Source of the DNA: Leuctra nigra
Lineage: Eukaryota; Arthropoda; Insecta; Plecoptera; Leuctridae
NCBI GenBank assembly: GCA_934045905.1
Contig: OW203767.1
Coordinates: forward strand, 17,797,073 to 17,861,072
DNA length: 64,000 nucleotides
Direction: 5' to 3'
The translations under genes and the position numbers were made by a program. The notes below the pieces were generated by a model. That model did not search any database, had not been told where the DNA came from, and worked only from the letters and a program-made list of their open reading frames with translations. Positions 49,120 to 60,214 of this stretch are shown one piece after another; the stretch's first letter is position 1; each line of letters starts with the position of its first letter.

Positions 49120-49400
49120 TCAGTCCTTATATCTCCCCGCATTGTGTATTTAATGTTTTGTCTGCCGCCTCATGGACAGATGAACTAAGTAATCCTCTTT
49201 CCCGATAACCCATGGTTGAGTTCTACATTGCCGTTCATCGCACATCTCGAGATCACAGCGCTGTAAACAAACATTCAGCTCCTGACAGAGGAGTCTGTGT
49301 CCACATCACTAGCTGCTGCAATCCATGGTTTATTGATGTAGGATGCACCGAATAATGCAGATAATCGCGTTGCGGACAATTGCATTTGTATTTGCACACT
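49120..49400. promoter_or_regulatory. Candidate regulatory block
   Basis: Unique, mid-GC sequence with ccatggtttattgatgtagg and cagataatcgcgttgcgg words. Inference from composition only. Confidence 0.15.
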
Positions 49401-50564
49401 GCTCTATTTATTTATTCGTTCGTTGCAATGTGACTTTTTTTTCGAGTTTGCCTTTGCATATCACCGCTGTTTGTGTTTCTGGGCTACGTAAGCAAAATCT
49501 GACGCTTCCATTATTTTTTTAAGCGAAGTATTAGTAAATAGTAAATGTTTTTTTTGGAAAAAGCTATTTGTATCTCTCTCAGAACTGAGTGTAAAGTGGA
49601 GAATTCCAAAGTATAAACTGTGGGTTATTTCCTTTTATGTCCATTCCATAAAAAAACGATTTTAATTATAACACTTATTTTTATCGTCTACACTTCTTAT
49701 ATTTTACATTTCTCTTCTTTTAATGCCTATATCTAGGTCATCCAGACATATGAATTGCGCATTTGTTCTTCAGTGTAAACTGGACAAATATGCAATAACT
49801 AGAGGAGCGATTGCAGTGCTCTCTGGTGATAAAAAGTAGATTCGTGCATTGTGAAAATGTGCAAACATGTTCTGGTAGGAACTTTAGCCTTAATACGGCA
49901 ATTCGTTCGCTTAATGGATACTATGCATATTTTATGCATGTGTTCTATTATTTTTCTGTTTGAATGCCCTGTTATTATCTTCCAAATGACTCTGGAATAC
50001 GCTCGACTACTGCAATATGCATGAAATAGTGTCAATTTCGTACAAAGTGGTTTTCGGAAGAGAAGTGATTTTCTGGCCAAACTCTCGCATTGTATTTGCA
50101 TAGGAAAACAGTTTAGTGCGCGAATGGGAATCGCTAATTTAAGCCAATGTTTTTCGTCGCCAAGGGGGTGGTTTTTCGGTTGAAACATAAATCCCTCGGG
50201 AGAGCGCGGGGTGCGGTGAAAATTTCTCCCGGCCATCCAGCTTTTATCCCGCCAGAGCTACCTGGATGCGATTATTTACTCCGCAATCTAATGAATAGGT
50301 ACCCACAAGGCCCCAAGGACTTATTCATCAACAGAATCTACCCCCCAATGCAATTATAACCACTTCATTGTTGCGAACAATGCACGCGTTTGAAATTTAA
50401 AATATCAACATCCCTATAAAAGTAATTATTTCAACATTTCTTCAATTATAATTGTGTGTGTAGGCTTTTGACGGCAGTTTTTAAATTTAAAATTAATTCG
50501 AAAAAGACTACCTACAGATTTAGTTTGTCGTGAATTCAAACCCCAACTTAATTACTTTTTTCTG
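49401..50564. other. Noncoding, nothing recognised
   Basis: A 145-codon minus frame (49799-50236) has no recognisable domain and is not supported as a gene. Confidence 0.35.
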
Positions 50565-50764
50565 NNNNNNNNNNNNNNNNNNNNNNNNNNNNNNNNNNNN
50601 NNNNNNNNNNNNNNNNNNNNNNNNNNNNNNNNNNNNNNNNNNNNNNNNNNNNNNNNNNNNNNNNNNNNNNNNNNNNNNNNNNNNNNNNNNNNNNNNNNNN
50701 NNNNNNNNNNNNNNNNNNNNNNNNNNNNNNNNNNNNNNNNNNNNNNNNNNNNNNNNNNNNNNNN
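50565..50764. other. Assembly gap (200 N)
   Basis: Exactly 200 N, a scaffold gap of nominal size. Open frames crossing it are artefacts. Confidence 1.
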
Positions 50765-50807
50765 GCCAAGTATATTTTGGTTTTTAAAATTAAGTTTTGA
50801 CTTGGCC
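50765..50807. repeat. Imperfect palindrome at the gap edge
   Basis: The first bases after the gap, gccaag, pair with cttggc 40 bp later. Neighbouring ttttaaaattaa sequence is AT-rich. A foldback element may be what broke the assembly. Confidence 0.5.
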
Positions 50808-51039
50808 TATTTTTTGATATCACTACTTTTCAGTGCTGAATTTTTAGATTTCTTCTATTTTTTTATAGTTGAAGAGACTTGGCTGGTATTTTTACACGGA
50901 GTGTTTTTTATGGGGATATCACTCCTTTTTTAGATTATTCTCACAACGTGTAACACTTATCGGGGCAACAATGACTAATTTCTTTAAAAATAATAAGCAA
51001 TCCGATTTGGTAACTAAGAAAAGTTGCGTTTGGTACTAA

Positions 51040-51500
51040 ATAATGCTATTAATGATAGTACATGAAGTATAGCGAAAGCTTCGATCGAATCGGTTCAGCC
51101 GTTTTTGAGATATGGCATCTTTTCCGGTTTTCAAAATGGCGGCTGAAATAACTGCCACCTAGAATTTATTTATATAAATGATATGCATCATTATAAGCCT
51201 TCTAAATATGTAGTTATTCTAGTAAAAGATTATGAAAGTCTGATTCTTCATTATTATGACGTCATTTCCGGTTTCAGTTATAGTAGATTTCTACTTCAAC
51301 TATTGATATTCCATATATATGGCCGTTTGAATCATTTGGCGCTGTTTCAATCCGATCGGTCTAGCCGTTTTTGAGATATGACGTCACTTCCGGTTTCAAA
51401 ATGGCGGCTTCCGGTTGGTTTTATAAAAAGGCACCTCAGACGCCAAAAGTGCTTATGTGGTAAAAATTTCAGATCGATCGGCTCAGCCGTTTAGGCTGCG
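51040..51500 (+). repeat. Dispersed repeat modules: cggt(t/c)cagccgttt...ccggtttcaaaatggcgg
   Basis: Three successive modules contain a cagccgttt word (near 51094, 51363 and 51484). The first two continue through gagatat to ccggttt and caaaatggcggc, with gacgtcacttccggtttcaa in the second. The same words occur in the arms of the 43.5-45.8 kb foldback, so this is a fragment of, or relative of, that element. It has no coding capacity. Confidence 0.7.
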
Positions 51501-51744
51501 GTGGTGACAGCGGTGTTTGTTTCCTGACATCTGAATCAAGCTCGAAATTAAGATATTTCGCAACAATGTGATATTTTTCAATTTTGAGATCCAGTAGGCC
51601 GAAAATGCTATGTTGTTGCTTACAGTAAAAGTGGTTGGTCTGCTCCTCAGTTTATATAGTCTTTTACGGTATGTTGAGTAACTGTGAGTGTACAGTACGA
51701 CTTGGCTGGGTGGAGCGACCGCTCCACTAGATTAGAATTCATAA

Positions 51745-52528
51745 TACCGGGTGGCGCAAAAAATAATCACCCTGATTGAGACGTCACTATATCGAAACTA
51801 TTTTAGATAGGATATTGACATTTGTACACATACCTATTAGAAAACATACCAAAATGTAATATGTGAAAGTTTCAAAAACATTACTATTGTAGGAAAAAAA
51901 TTACAGCTGTTCAAATTTGGTTGCCAAAAACTTCCAATGGCCGGGATGCTGTTTCTCAAAACTACGTAAGATATCAAGCTGAAAATTTCAAATTAAATTC
52001 AAAATAGATTAAGATCGATTGTGTAAAAATTTCAATCAATATCAATTTATGTAACGAAAGTTATTGTATCTTGAAGTTGAGCATGAAAACAGAATAGTGG
52101 GGGAAAAATCACTTTTATAACGTGTGTAAAATTTAGAAATAATCTACATTATTCTGATTTTACGCTCAACTTCAAGATCACATAACTTTCGTTCAATTCA
52201 TTTAAATTGATTGACATTTGTACACAATTGATCTTATATTTTCGATATATTTTGAAATTTTCAGCTAGATATCGTACGTAGTTTTGAAGAAACAGCGTCC
52301 CGGCCATTGGAAGTTTTCTGGACGCGAGCTATTTGAGCTCCGTATAATTAATTTTTTGACAACCAAAATCTGAACAGCTGTAACTTTTTTCCTACTATAG
52401 AAACGTTTTTGAAACTTGCACATATTACATTTTGGTATGTTTTCTAATATGTGTACAAATTTCAGAATCCTATTTATAATAGTTTTGACTTCTCAATCAG
52501 GGTGATTTTTTTTTGCGCAACCCGGTAT
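51745..52528. mobile_element. 784-bp foldback element
   Basis: Ends taccgggtggcgcaaaaaa and tttttttgcgcaacccggta are inverted. The arms continue for about 350 bp each through caccctgattgag, tacagctgttcaaatttgg and aacttcaaga blocks, leaving a loop near 52100-52150. TA lies at both outer boundaries, which would fit a Tc1/mariner-type TA duplication, but the superfamily is not proven. It is non-coding. Confidence 0.9.
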
Positions 52529-52892
52529 ATTAAGGAAAGAAGCTTAACTTAATATTATGTCTTACATTCTATTTACTTACTTAGGTACCTCATCGTTCCT
52601 ACCAAAAATACTGTATCCTATCCGCCAATACTTATCAAAACATTTGTTAGAAAATAATGTTATAATGAAATCTGTGATAGATAATGAGGCATATGCGACG
52701 TTTCCAAATTTACGCATTAGAAAATTAAAATTATAATCCCGTATAATAAAAATAGTCCCTTCCTTTTTAGTAAATTTTAATCACAGGCAGTAGGAACATC
52801 AATAATCTGGTTAGATATGCCTATAAAGTAAATGTTTATAGATACCTTATTATAATACCTATGTAAAATGAAATTAGACGAGATTTTAGAAA
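52529..52892. other. Noncoding AT-rich spacer
   Basis: Nothing recognised. Confidence 0.4.
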
Positions 52893-53046
52893 ATTATCTT
52901 TTATCTTTTAATATTTATCTAGATAATTTTTTTTTATCTTTATCTATTATCTAGATAATTTTTTTAACAATTATCTATTATCTTATCTAGATAAATTTTT
53001 GGCAGTTATCTATTATCTTTATCTAGATAAAAATAAAATTATCTAG
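52893..53046. repeat. Tandem cluster of ATCTAGAT palindromes
   Basis: atctagat occurs at 52917, 52949, 52985 and 53021 with a half site at 53041, spaced 32-36 bp and embedded in tattatct/tttttt sequence. It is a degenerate ~36-bp tandem repeat. Confidence 0.9.
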
Positions 53047-53283
53047 TCACAACACTGATTATATATCTATTGAATTGTTATTGATTGAATTGTCATACGG
53101 TCTAGACTCATCAGTACACAGGTACCCTACATGGAAGTGAATTTAACAAATCAACCAGTGTTGCCATTTATATCCACATTGCAATTTTACTCACCAAAAT
53201 TTTCTCTTGCATCGAGACATAATAATTTATTCGTATTATCTGCGACCAGAATAGTACCAAAATAGTTTGAAATTATTACGTAC

Positions 53284-53508
53284 CGTAGGCACACCCGGTC
53301 AAAAATGGCATGCGGATCCTCGTTCCTGACGTCGGCAATTATGGCATTGCGGACGGCCTCCATTAACTCGGCGACCTGAACCTCCGAGTGATCTGGTGCA
53401 TGGTTCTTGTGGTCATGATTCAGAACAGGGGCCGCGGCATTTGAATACCATATCATAGTCCCTGGGCAGAATTTCTTCGATTCCCTTGACAGCGTGCATC
53501 TGAAGTAT
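53284..53508 (-). CDS. FLYWCH-type zinc-finger exon
   Basis: On the minus strand a polypyrimidine acceptor (ttattttttatag) precedes an uninterrupted frame beginning, after one base, YFRCTLSRESKKFCPGTM. The frame continues through VLNHDHKNHAPD to EVQVAELMEAVRN and IFDRVCLR. Cys4, Cys14, His31 and His33 fit the second half of a FLYWCH finger (W/F-x-C...C-x...H-x-H), followed by the acidic helix-like linker seen in FLYWCH proteins and MULE-related transposon proteins. A donor (CTACG/GTACGT) ends the exon at 53284. A stronger GTGAGT at 53194 would extend it to 53195. FLYWCH fingers mediate DNA or protein binding in chromatin regulators and transposon-derived genes. Upstream exons with the Phe-Leu-Tyr part, and any downstream transposase, were not found. 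It may be a live gene exon or a relic. Confidence 0.65.
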
Positions 53509-53509
53509 C

Positions 53510-53876
53510 TATAAAAAATAATGGTAATAAGCAGACAATTGCATGAATCTACAATAGGGAACTCTCTCTATAGTTACATGGAAAAACCTGAAATATTAAA
53601 AGGAAGACATACAAAACATTATTATTGTGGGATGAATAGTTTTCAAGTACCTAACAGAATGCTACGTATACCTACTTATAATTTCAGTAGGTAGTAAGTA
53701 GTAGTAGGCTGTAGCTAAAATCCGGTAAACAGGTATGACTTTGTGTTATCATAACATTGTATTTTAATTCCTGGCATTTTATATTTTATTTGTTATCTTA
53801 TTTTCTTGTAATTGTACATTTGTAATGTGACAATAACATTTTGTGTTTACTCTAAACCTAAACATTTAAGTATGCA
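53510..53876. other. Probable intron or flank of the FLYWCH exon
   Basis: AT-rich. I could not find a preceding exon encoding the first half of the finger here. Confidence 0.3.
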
Positions 53877-53890
53877 CCCCCCCCCCCCCC
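53877..53890. repeat. C14 homopolymer
   Basis: Fourteen consecutive C. Confidence 0.9.
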
Positions 53891-53949
53891 ATTTTATAAA
53901 TAAACTATGTATTATACATGTACTAAATTTTGTGGAAATAAAACTTATT

Positions 53950-54122
53950 AAACAATTTTGGCTGACAGTGGTTTATATAAACAGCCATATGTAGTAACAC
54001 CCTCTTCATAAAATAATTAATTTGCATTTTTTTTAAATATCTTCAGGGTTGACCAAATCCAATTTTGACTTTTAAGGGATCTTGTCCCTAATGGGCCACT
54101 TTTAAAATTCTGAAAAAAAATA
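53950..54122 (+). repeat. Left member of an inverted repeat pair around the 164-bp satellite
   Basis: caattttggctgacagtgg, ggtttatataaacagccata, taacaccctctt and ttgaccaaatccaattttga are found in the same order on the opposite strand at 62031-62260. Identity is moderate, with one internal insertion in the right copy. Confidence 0.8.
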
Positions 54123-54294
54123 TTTGTGGATCTATGTTCGAATTCCCTGAAAGTTTGAAGATTAACTCAATATCGCAATGGTTTTGTCCGATACATAATA
54201 GCAAAACATGTAAACAAGTGCGAACACTTTGCCTTTTTGCATACTTGTAACCAACAATAAAGCAAGTAAAAAACTTCCAAAACGCTAAGCGACT

Positions 54295-54316
54295 CCCCCC
54301 CCCCCCCCCCCCCCCC
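54295..54316. repeat. C22 homopolymer
   Basis: Twenty-two consecutive C, followed by a short (ACC)n stretch to 54355. Confidence 0.95.
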
Positions 54317-54355
54317 GCCACTACACCGCCACTACTACAACCACCACCACCACCA

Positions 54356-54385
54356 CATCCTCTCTCTCTACAAAGAGAGAGGATG
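54356..54385. repeat. 12-bp-stem hairpin
   Basis: catcctctctct pairs perfectly with agagagaggatg across a six-base loop. Immediately upstream is (ACC)n. Confidence 0.9.
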
Positions 54386-54577
54386 TTGACGACAAACTAT
54401 TTAGTCATTCAAGTAGACTTCGTACAAAATGTTTTTTTCAAAATGGCGGCATCAAGGAAACTGATATTTATTAAATAATTCAAATAAAGTAAATTTTCAA
54501 AATTCACAAAAAAGTATGTTATTATTCACGGCTGTCTTAAAAACTTGCTGCTATCGCGCGCCATTCACGTCACACTG

Positions 54578-57500
54578 TTCTGCAAATAGGCTATAGCAAC
54601 AATTGAATGATTGTGATCAAATTTAAGTCAATATGAGAAAGGGGTGGATGGTTGAAGGAGAGGGCCGTTGTCTATTATTTAGGAACCTTCCCAGCATTTG
54701 CCTCTCAGCTGAGACAAACAAATAGGCTCTGAATTTGTTCTGCAAATAGGCTATAGCAACAATTGAATGATTGTGATCAATTTTAAGTCAATATGAGAAA
54801 GGGATGGATGGTTGAAGGAGATGGCCGTTGTCTATATATTATTTAGGAACCTTCCCAGCATTTGCCTCTCAACTGAGACAAACAAATAGGCTCTGAATTT
54901 GTTCTGCAAATAGGCTATAGCAACAATTGAATGATTGTGATCAATTTTAAGTCAATATGAGAAAGGGATGGATGGTTGAAGGAGATGGCCGTTGTCTATA
55001 TATTATTTAGGAACCTTCCCAGCATTTGCCTCTCAACTGAGATAAACAAATAGGCTCTGAATTTGTTCTGCAAATAGGCTATAGCAACAATTGAATGATT
55101 GTGATCAATTTTAAGTCAATATGAGAAAGGGATGGATGGTTGAAGGAGATGGCCGTTGTCTATATATTATTTAGGAACCTTCCCAGCATTTGCCTCTCAA
55201 CTGAGACAAACAAATAGGCTCTGAATTTGTTCTGCAAATAGGCTATAGCAACAATTGAATGATTGTGATCAATTTTAAGTCAATATGAGAAAGGGATGGA
55301 TGGTTGAAGGAGATGGCCGTTGTCTATATATTATTTAGGAACCTTCCCAGCATTTGCCTCTCAACTGAGACAAACAAATAGGCTCTGAATTTGTTCTGCA
55401 AATAGGCTATAGCAACAATTGAATGATTGTGATCAATTTTAAGTCAATATGAGAAAGGGATGGATGGTTGAAGGAGATGGCCGTTGTCTATATATTATTT
55501 AGGAACCTTCCCAGCATTTGCCTCTCAACTGAGACAAACAAATAGGCTCTGAATTTGTTCTGCAAATAGGCTATAGCAACAATTGAATGATTGTGATCAA
55601 TTTTAAGTCAATATGAGAAAGGGATGGATGGTTGAAGGAGATGGCCGTTGTCTATATATTATTTAGGAACCTTCCCAGCATTTGCCTCTCAACTGAGACA
55701 AACAAATAGGCTCTGAATTTGTTCTGCAAATAGGCTATAGCAACAATTGAATGATTGTGATCAATTTTAAGTCAATATGAGAAAGGGATGGATGGTTGAA
55801 GGAGATGGCCGTTGTCTATATATTATTTAGGAACCTTCCCAGCATTTGCCTCTCAACTGAGACAAACAAATAGGCTCTGAATTTGTTCTGCAAATAGGCT
55901 ATAGCAACAATTGAATGATTGTGATCAATTTTAAGTCAATATGAGAAAGGGATGGATGGTTGAAGGAGATGGCCGTTGTCTATATATTATTTAGGAACCT
56001 TCCCAGCATTTGCCTCTCAACTGAGACAAACAAATAGGCTCTGAATTTGTTCTGCAAATAGGCTATAGCAACAATTGAATGATTGTGATCAATTTTAAGT
56101 CAATATGAGAAAGGGATGGATGGTTGAAGGAGATGGCCGTTGTCTATATATTATTTAGGAACCTTCCCAGCATTTGCCTCTCAACTGAGACAAACAAATA
56201 GGCTCTGAATTTGTTCTGCAAATAGGCTATAGCAACAATTGAATGATTGTGATCAATTTTAAGTCAATATGAGAAAGGGATGGATGGTTGAAGGAGATGG
56301 CCGTTGTCTATATATTATTTAGGAACCTTCCCAGCATTTGCCTCTCAACTGAGACAAACAAATAGGCTCTGAATTTGTTCTGCAAATAGGCTATAGCAAC
56401 AATTGAATGATTGTGATCAATTTTAAGTCAATATGAGAAAGGGATGGATGGTTGAAGGAGATGGCCGTTGTCTATATATTATTTAGGAACCTTCCCAGCA
56501 TTTGCCTCTCAACTGAGATAAACAAATAGGCTCTGAATTTGTTCTGCAAATAGGCTATAGCAACAATTGAATGATTGTGATCAATTTTAAGTCAATATGA
56601 GAAAGGGATGGATGGTTGAAGGAGATGGCCGTTGTCTATATATTATTTAGGAACCTTCCCAGCATTTGCCTCTCAACTGAGACAAACAAATAGGCTCTGA
56701 ATTTGTTCTGCAAATAGGCTATAGCAACAATTGAATGATTGTGATCAATTTTAAGTCAATATGAGAAAGGGATGGATGGTTGAAGGAGATGGCCGTTGTC
56801 TATATATTATTTAGGAACCTTCCCAGCATTTGCCTCTCAACTGAGACAAACAAATAGGCTCTGAATTTGTTCTGCAAATAGGCTATAGCAACAATTGAAT
56901 GATTGTGATCAATTTTAAGTCAATATGAGAAAGGGATGGATGGTTGAAGGAGATGGCCGTTGTCTATATATTATTTAGGAACCTTCCCAGCATTTGCCTC
57001 TCAACTGAGACAAACAAATAGGCTCTGAATTTGTTCTGCAAATAGGCTATAGCAACAATTGAATGATTGTGATCAATTTTAAGTCAATATGAGAAAGGGA
57101 TGGATGGTTGAAGGAGATGGCCGTTGTCTATATATTATTTAGGAACCTTCCCAGCATTTGCCTCTCAACTGAGACAAACAAATAGGCTCTGAATTTGTTC
57201 TGCAAATAGGCTATAGCAACAATTGAATGATTGTGATCAATTTTAAGTCAATATGAGAAAGGGATGGATGGTTGAAGGAGATGGCCGTTGTCTATATATT
57301 ATTTAGGAACCTTCCCAGCATTTGCCTCTCAACTGAGACAAACAAATAGGCTCTGAATTTGTTCTGCAAATAGGCTATAGCAACAATTGAATGATTGTGA
57401 TCAATTTTAAGTCAATATGAGAAAGGGATGGATGGTTGAAGGAGATGGCCGTTGTCTATATATTATTTAGGAACCTTCCCAGCATTTGCCTCTCAACTGA

Positions 57501-59806
57501 GACAAACAAATAGGCTCTGAATTTGTTCTGCAAATAGGCTATAGCAACAATTGAATGATTGTGATCAATTTTAAGTCAATATGAGAAAGGGATGGATGGT
57601 TGAAGGAGATGGCCGTTGTCTATATATTATTTAGGAACCTTCCCAGCATTTGCCTCTCAACTGAGACAAACAAATAGGCTCTGAATTTGTTCTGCAAATA
57701 GGCTATAGCAACAATTGAATGATTGTGATCAATTTTAAGTCAATATGAGAAAGGGATGGATGGTTGAAGGAGATGGCCGTTGTCTATATATTATTTAGGA
57801 ACCTTCCCAGCATTTGCCTCTCAACTGAGACAAACAAATAGGCTCTGAATTTGTTCTGCAAATAGGCTATAGCAACAATTGAATGATTGTGATCAATTTT
57901 AAGTCAATATGAGAAAGGGATGGATGGTTGAAGGAGATGGCCGTTGTCTATATATTATTTAGGAACCTTCCCAGCATTTGCCTCTCAACTGAGACAAACA
58001 AATAGGCTCTGAATTTGTTCTGCAAATAGGCTATAGCAACAATTGAATGATTGTGATCAATTTTAAGTCAATATGAGAAAGGGATGGATGGTTGAAGGAG
58101 ATGGCCGTTGTCTATATATTATTTAGGAACCTTCCCAGCATTTGCCTCTCAACTGAGATAAACAAATAGGCTCTGAATTTGTTCTGCAAATAGGCTATAG
58201 CAACAATTGAATGATTGTGATCAATTTTAAGTCAATATGAGAAAGGGATGGATGGTTGAAGGAGATGGCCGTTGTCTATATATTATTTAGGAACCTTCCC
58301 AGCATTTGCCTCTCAACTGAGACAAACAAATAGGCTCTGAATTTGTTCTGCAAATAGGCTATAGCAACAATTGAATGATTGTGATCAATTTTAAGTCAAT
58401 ATGAGAAAGGGATGGATGGTTGAAGGAGATGGCCGTTGTCTATATATTATTTAGGAACCTTCCCAGCATTTGCCTCTCAACTGAGACAAACAAATAGGCT
58501 CTGAATTTGTTCTGCAAATAGGCTATAGCAACAATTGAATGATTGTGATCAATTTTAAGTCAATATGAGAAAGGGATGGATGGTTGAAGGAGATGGCCGT
58601 TGTCTATATATTATTTAGGAACCTTCCCAGCATTTGCCTCTCAACTGAGACAAACAAATAGGCTCTGAATTTGTTCTGCAAATAGGCTATAGCAACAATT
58701 GAATGATTGTGATCAATTTTAAGTCAATATGAGAAAGGGATGGATGGTTGAAGGAGATGGCCGTTGTCTATATATTATTTAGGAACCTTCCCAGCATTTG
58801 CCTCTCAACTGAGACAAACAAATAGGCTCTGAATTTGTTCTGCAAATAGGCTATAGCAACAATTGAATGATTGTGATCAATTTTAAGTCAATATGAGAAA
58901 GGGATGGATGGTTGAAGGAGATGGCCGTTGTCTATATATTATTTAGGAACCTTCCCAGCATTTGCCTCTCAACTGAGACAAACAAATAGGCTCTGAATTT
59001 GTTCTGCAAATAGGCTATAGCAACAATTGAATGATTGTGATCAATTTTAAGTCAATATGAGAAAGGGATGGATGGTTGAAGGAGATGGCCGTTGTCTATA
59101 TATTATTTAGGAACCTTCCCAGCATTTGCCTCTCAACTGAGACAAACAAATAGGCTCTGAATTTGTTCTGCAAATAGGCTATAGCAACAATTGAATGATT
59201 GTGATCAATTTTAAGTCAATATGAGAAAGGGATGGATGGTTGAAGGAGATGGCCGTTGTCTATATATTATTTAGGAACCTTCCCAGCATTTGCCTCTCAA
59301 CTGAGACAAACAAATAGGCTCTGAATTTGTTCTGCAAATAGGCTATAGCAACAATTGAATGATTGTGATCAATTTTAAGTCAATATGAGAAAGGGATGGA
59401 TGGTTGAAGGAGATGGCCGTTGTCTATATATTATTTAGGAACCTTCCCAGCATTTGCCTCTCAACTGAGACAAACAAATAGGCTCTGAATTTGTTCTGCA
59501 AATAGGCTATAGCAACAATTGAATGATTGTGATCAATTTTAAGTCAATATGAGAAAGGGATGGATGGTTGAAGGAGATGGCCGTTGTCTATATATTATTT
59601 AGGAACCTTCCCAGCATTTGCCTCTCAACTGAGACAAACAAATAGGCTCTGAATTTGTTCTGCAAATAGGCTATAGCAACAATTGAATGATTGTGATCAA
59701 TTTTAAGTCAATATGAGAAAGGGATGGATGGTTGAAGGAGATGGCCGTTGTCTATATATTATTTAGGAACCTTCCCAGCATTTGCCTCTCAACTGAGATA
59801 AACAAA
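54578..59806. repeat. 164-bp satellite array, 32 units
   Basis: Units start ttctgcaaataggctatagc at 54578, 54738 and then every 164 bp to 59658. The first unit is 160 bp, lacks an atat, and has several unique substitutions (for example tctcagctgag). The other units are almost base-for-base identical. A single C-to-T change (gagacaaac to gagataaac) occurs in the units starting at 54902, 56378, 58018 and 59658. The last three are exactly ten units (1,640 bp) apart. No open frame of 60 codons exists inside. The sharp left edge with a diverged unit is typical of satellite borders. Confidence 0.98.
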
Positions 59807-59842
59807 GAAAAATCCTCTTTCAAGAAGGTACGAGTGCGAGTT

Positions 59843-60066
59843 TAGATCAACTGGTACTGCATTAGACATAACGATCCCATAACAGTTGAATTAACAGTTA
59901 ACAGAATTAACAGGATTCAGAACAGTGGTTTTAAACCTTTCAACTTGAAAAAAAAATACCTCATACATTAGTTGGTACCTTGGCGAGGTTATGGGGCTTA
60001 TACCAACGCCAACCAATAACCTAACTCAACAGTTATGAGATGTCTAATGCAGTAACTGTTGATCTA
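59843..60066. mobile_element. Foldback element beside the satellite edge
   Basis: tagatcaactggtactgcat plus tagacat pairs with atgtctaatgcagtaactgttgatcta-type sequence at 60039-60066. The arms are about 45 bp with mismatches, and AT-rich DNA containing aacagttaacag words lies between. TA occurs at both ends. The array ends only about 37 bp before it. Confidence 0.75.
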
Positions 60067-60214
60067 TAATACGGCGTGTTTTAAAATACCACACATATTA
60101 AAAATTTTGTCATTTTAGGGCAATTTTAGAAAACTTTTTTTTTATTGTGGGCCAAGGGTGAAAGATATTTATAATCAGATTCCATATTCTTAAATCACAT
60201 GACTTTTGCAAATT

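Noticed and set aside
49799..50236. 145-codon minus-strand open frame as a gene
   Set aside because: No domain, and composition consistent with chance.
50530..50823. Open frames across the N gap
   Set aside because: They consist almost entirely of unknown bases.
53284..53508. Reading the FLYWCH exon in the frame ILQMHAVKGIEEILPRDYDMV
   Set aside because: That frame hits a stop after 31 codons. The neighbouring frame is open throughout and carries the Cys/His pattern.
54578..59806. CRISPR-like repeat/spacer array
   Set aside because: There are no variable spacers. Whole 164-bp units are repeated, which is a eukaryotic satellite.
12833..59806. The hAT-internal 164-bp monomer as the source of the 164-bp satellite
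   Set aside because: I could see no sequence similarity between the two monomers. Only the period agrees.
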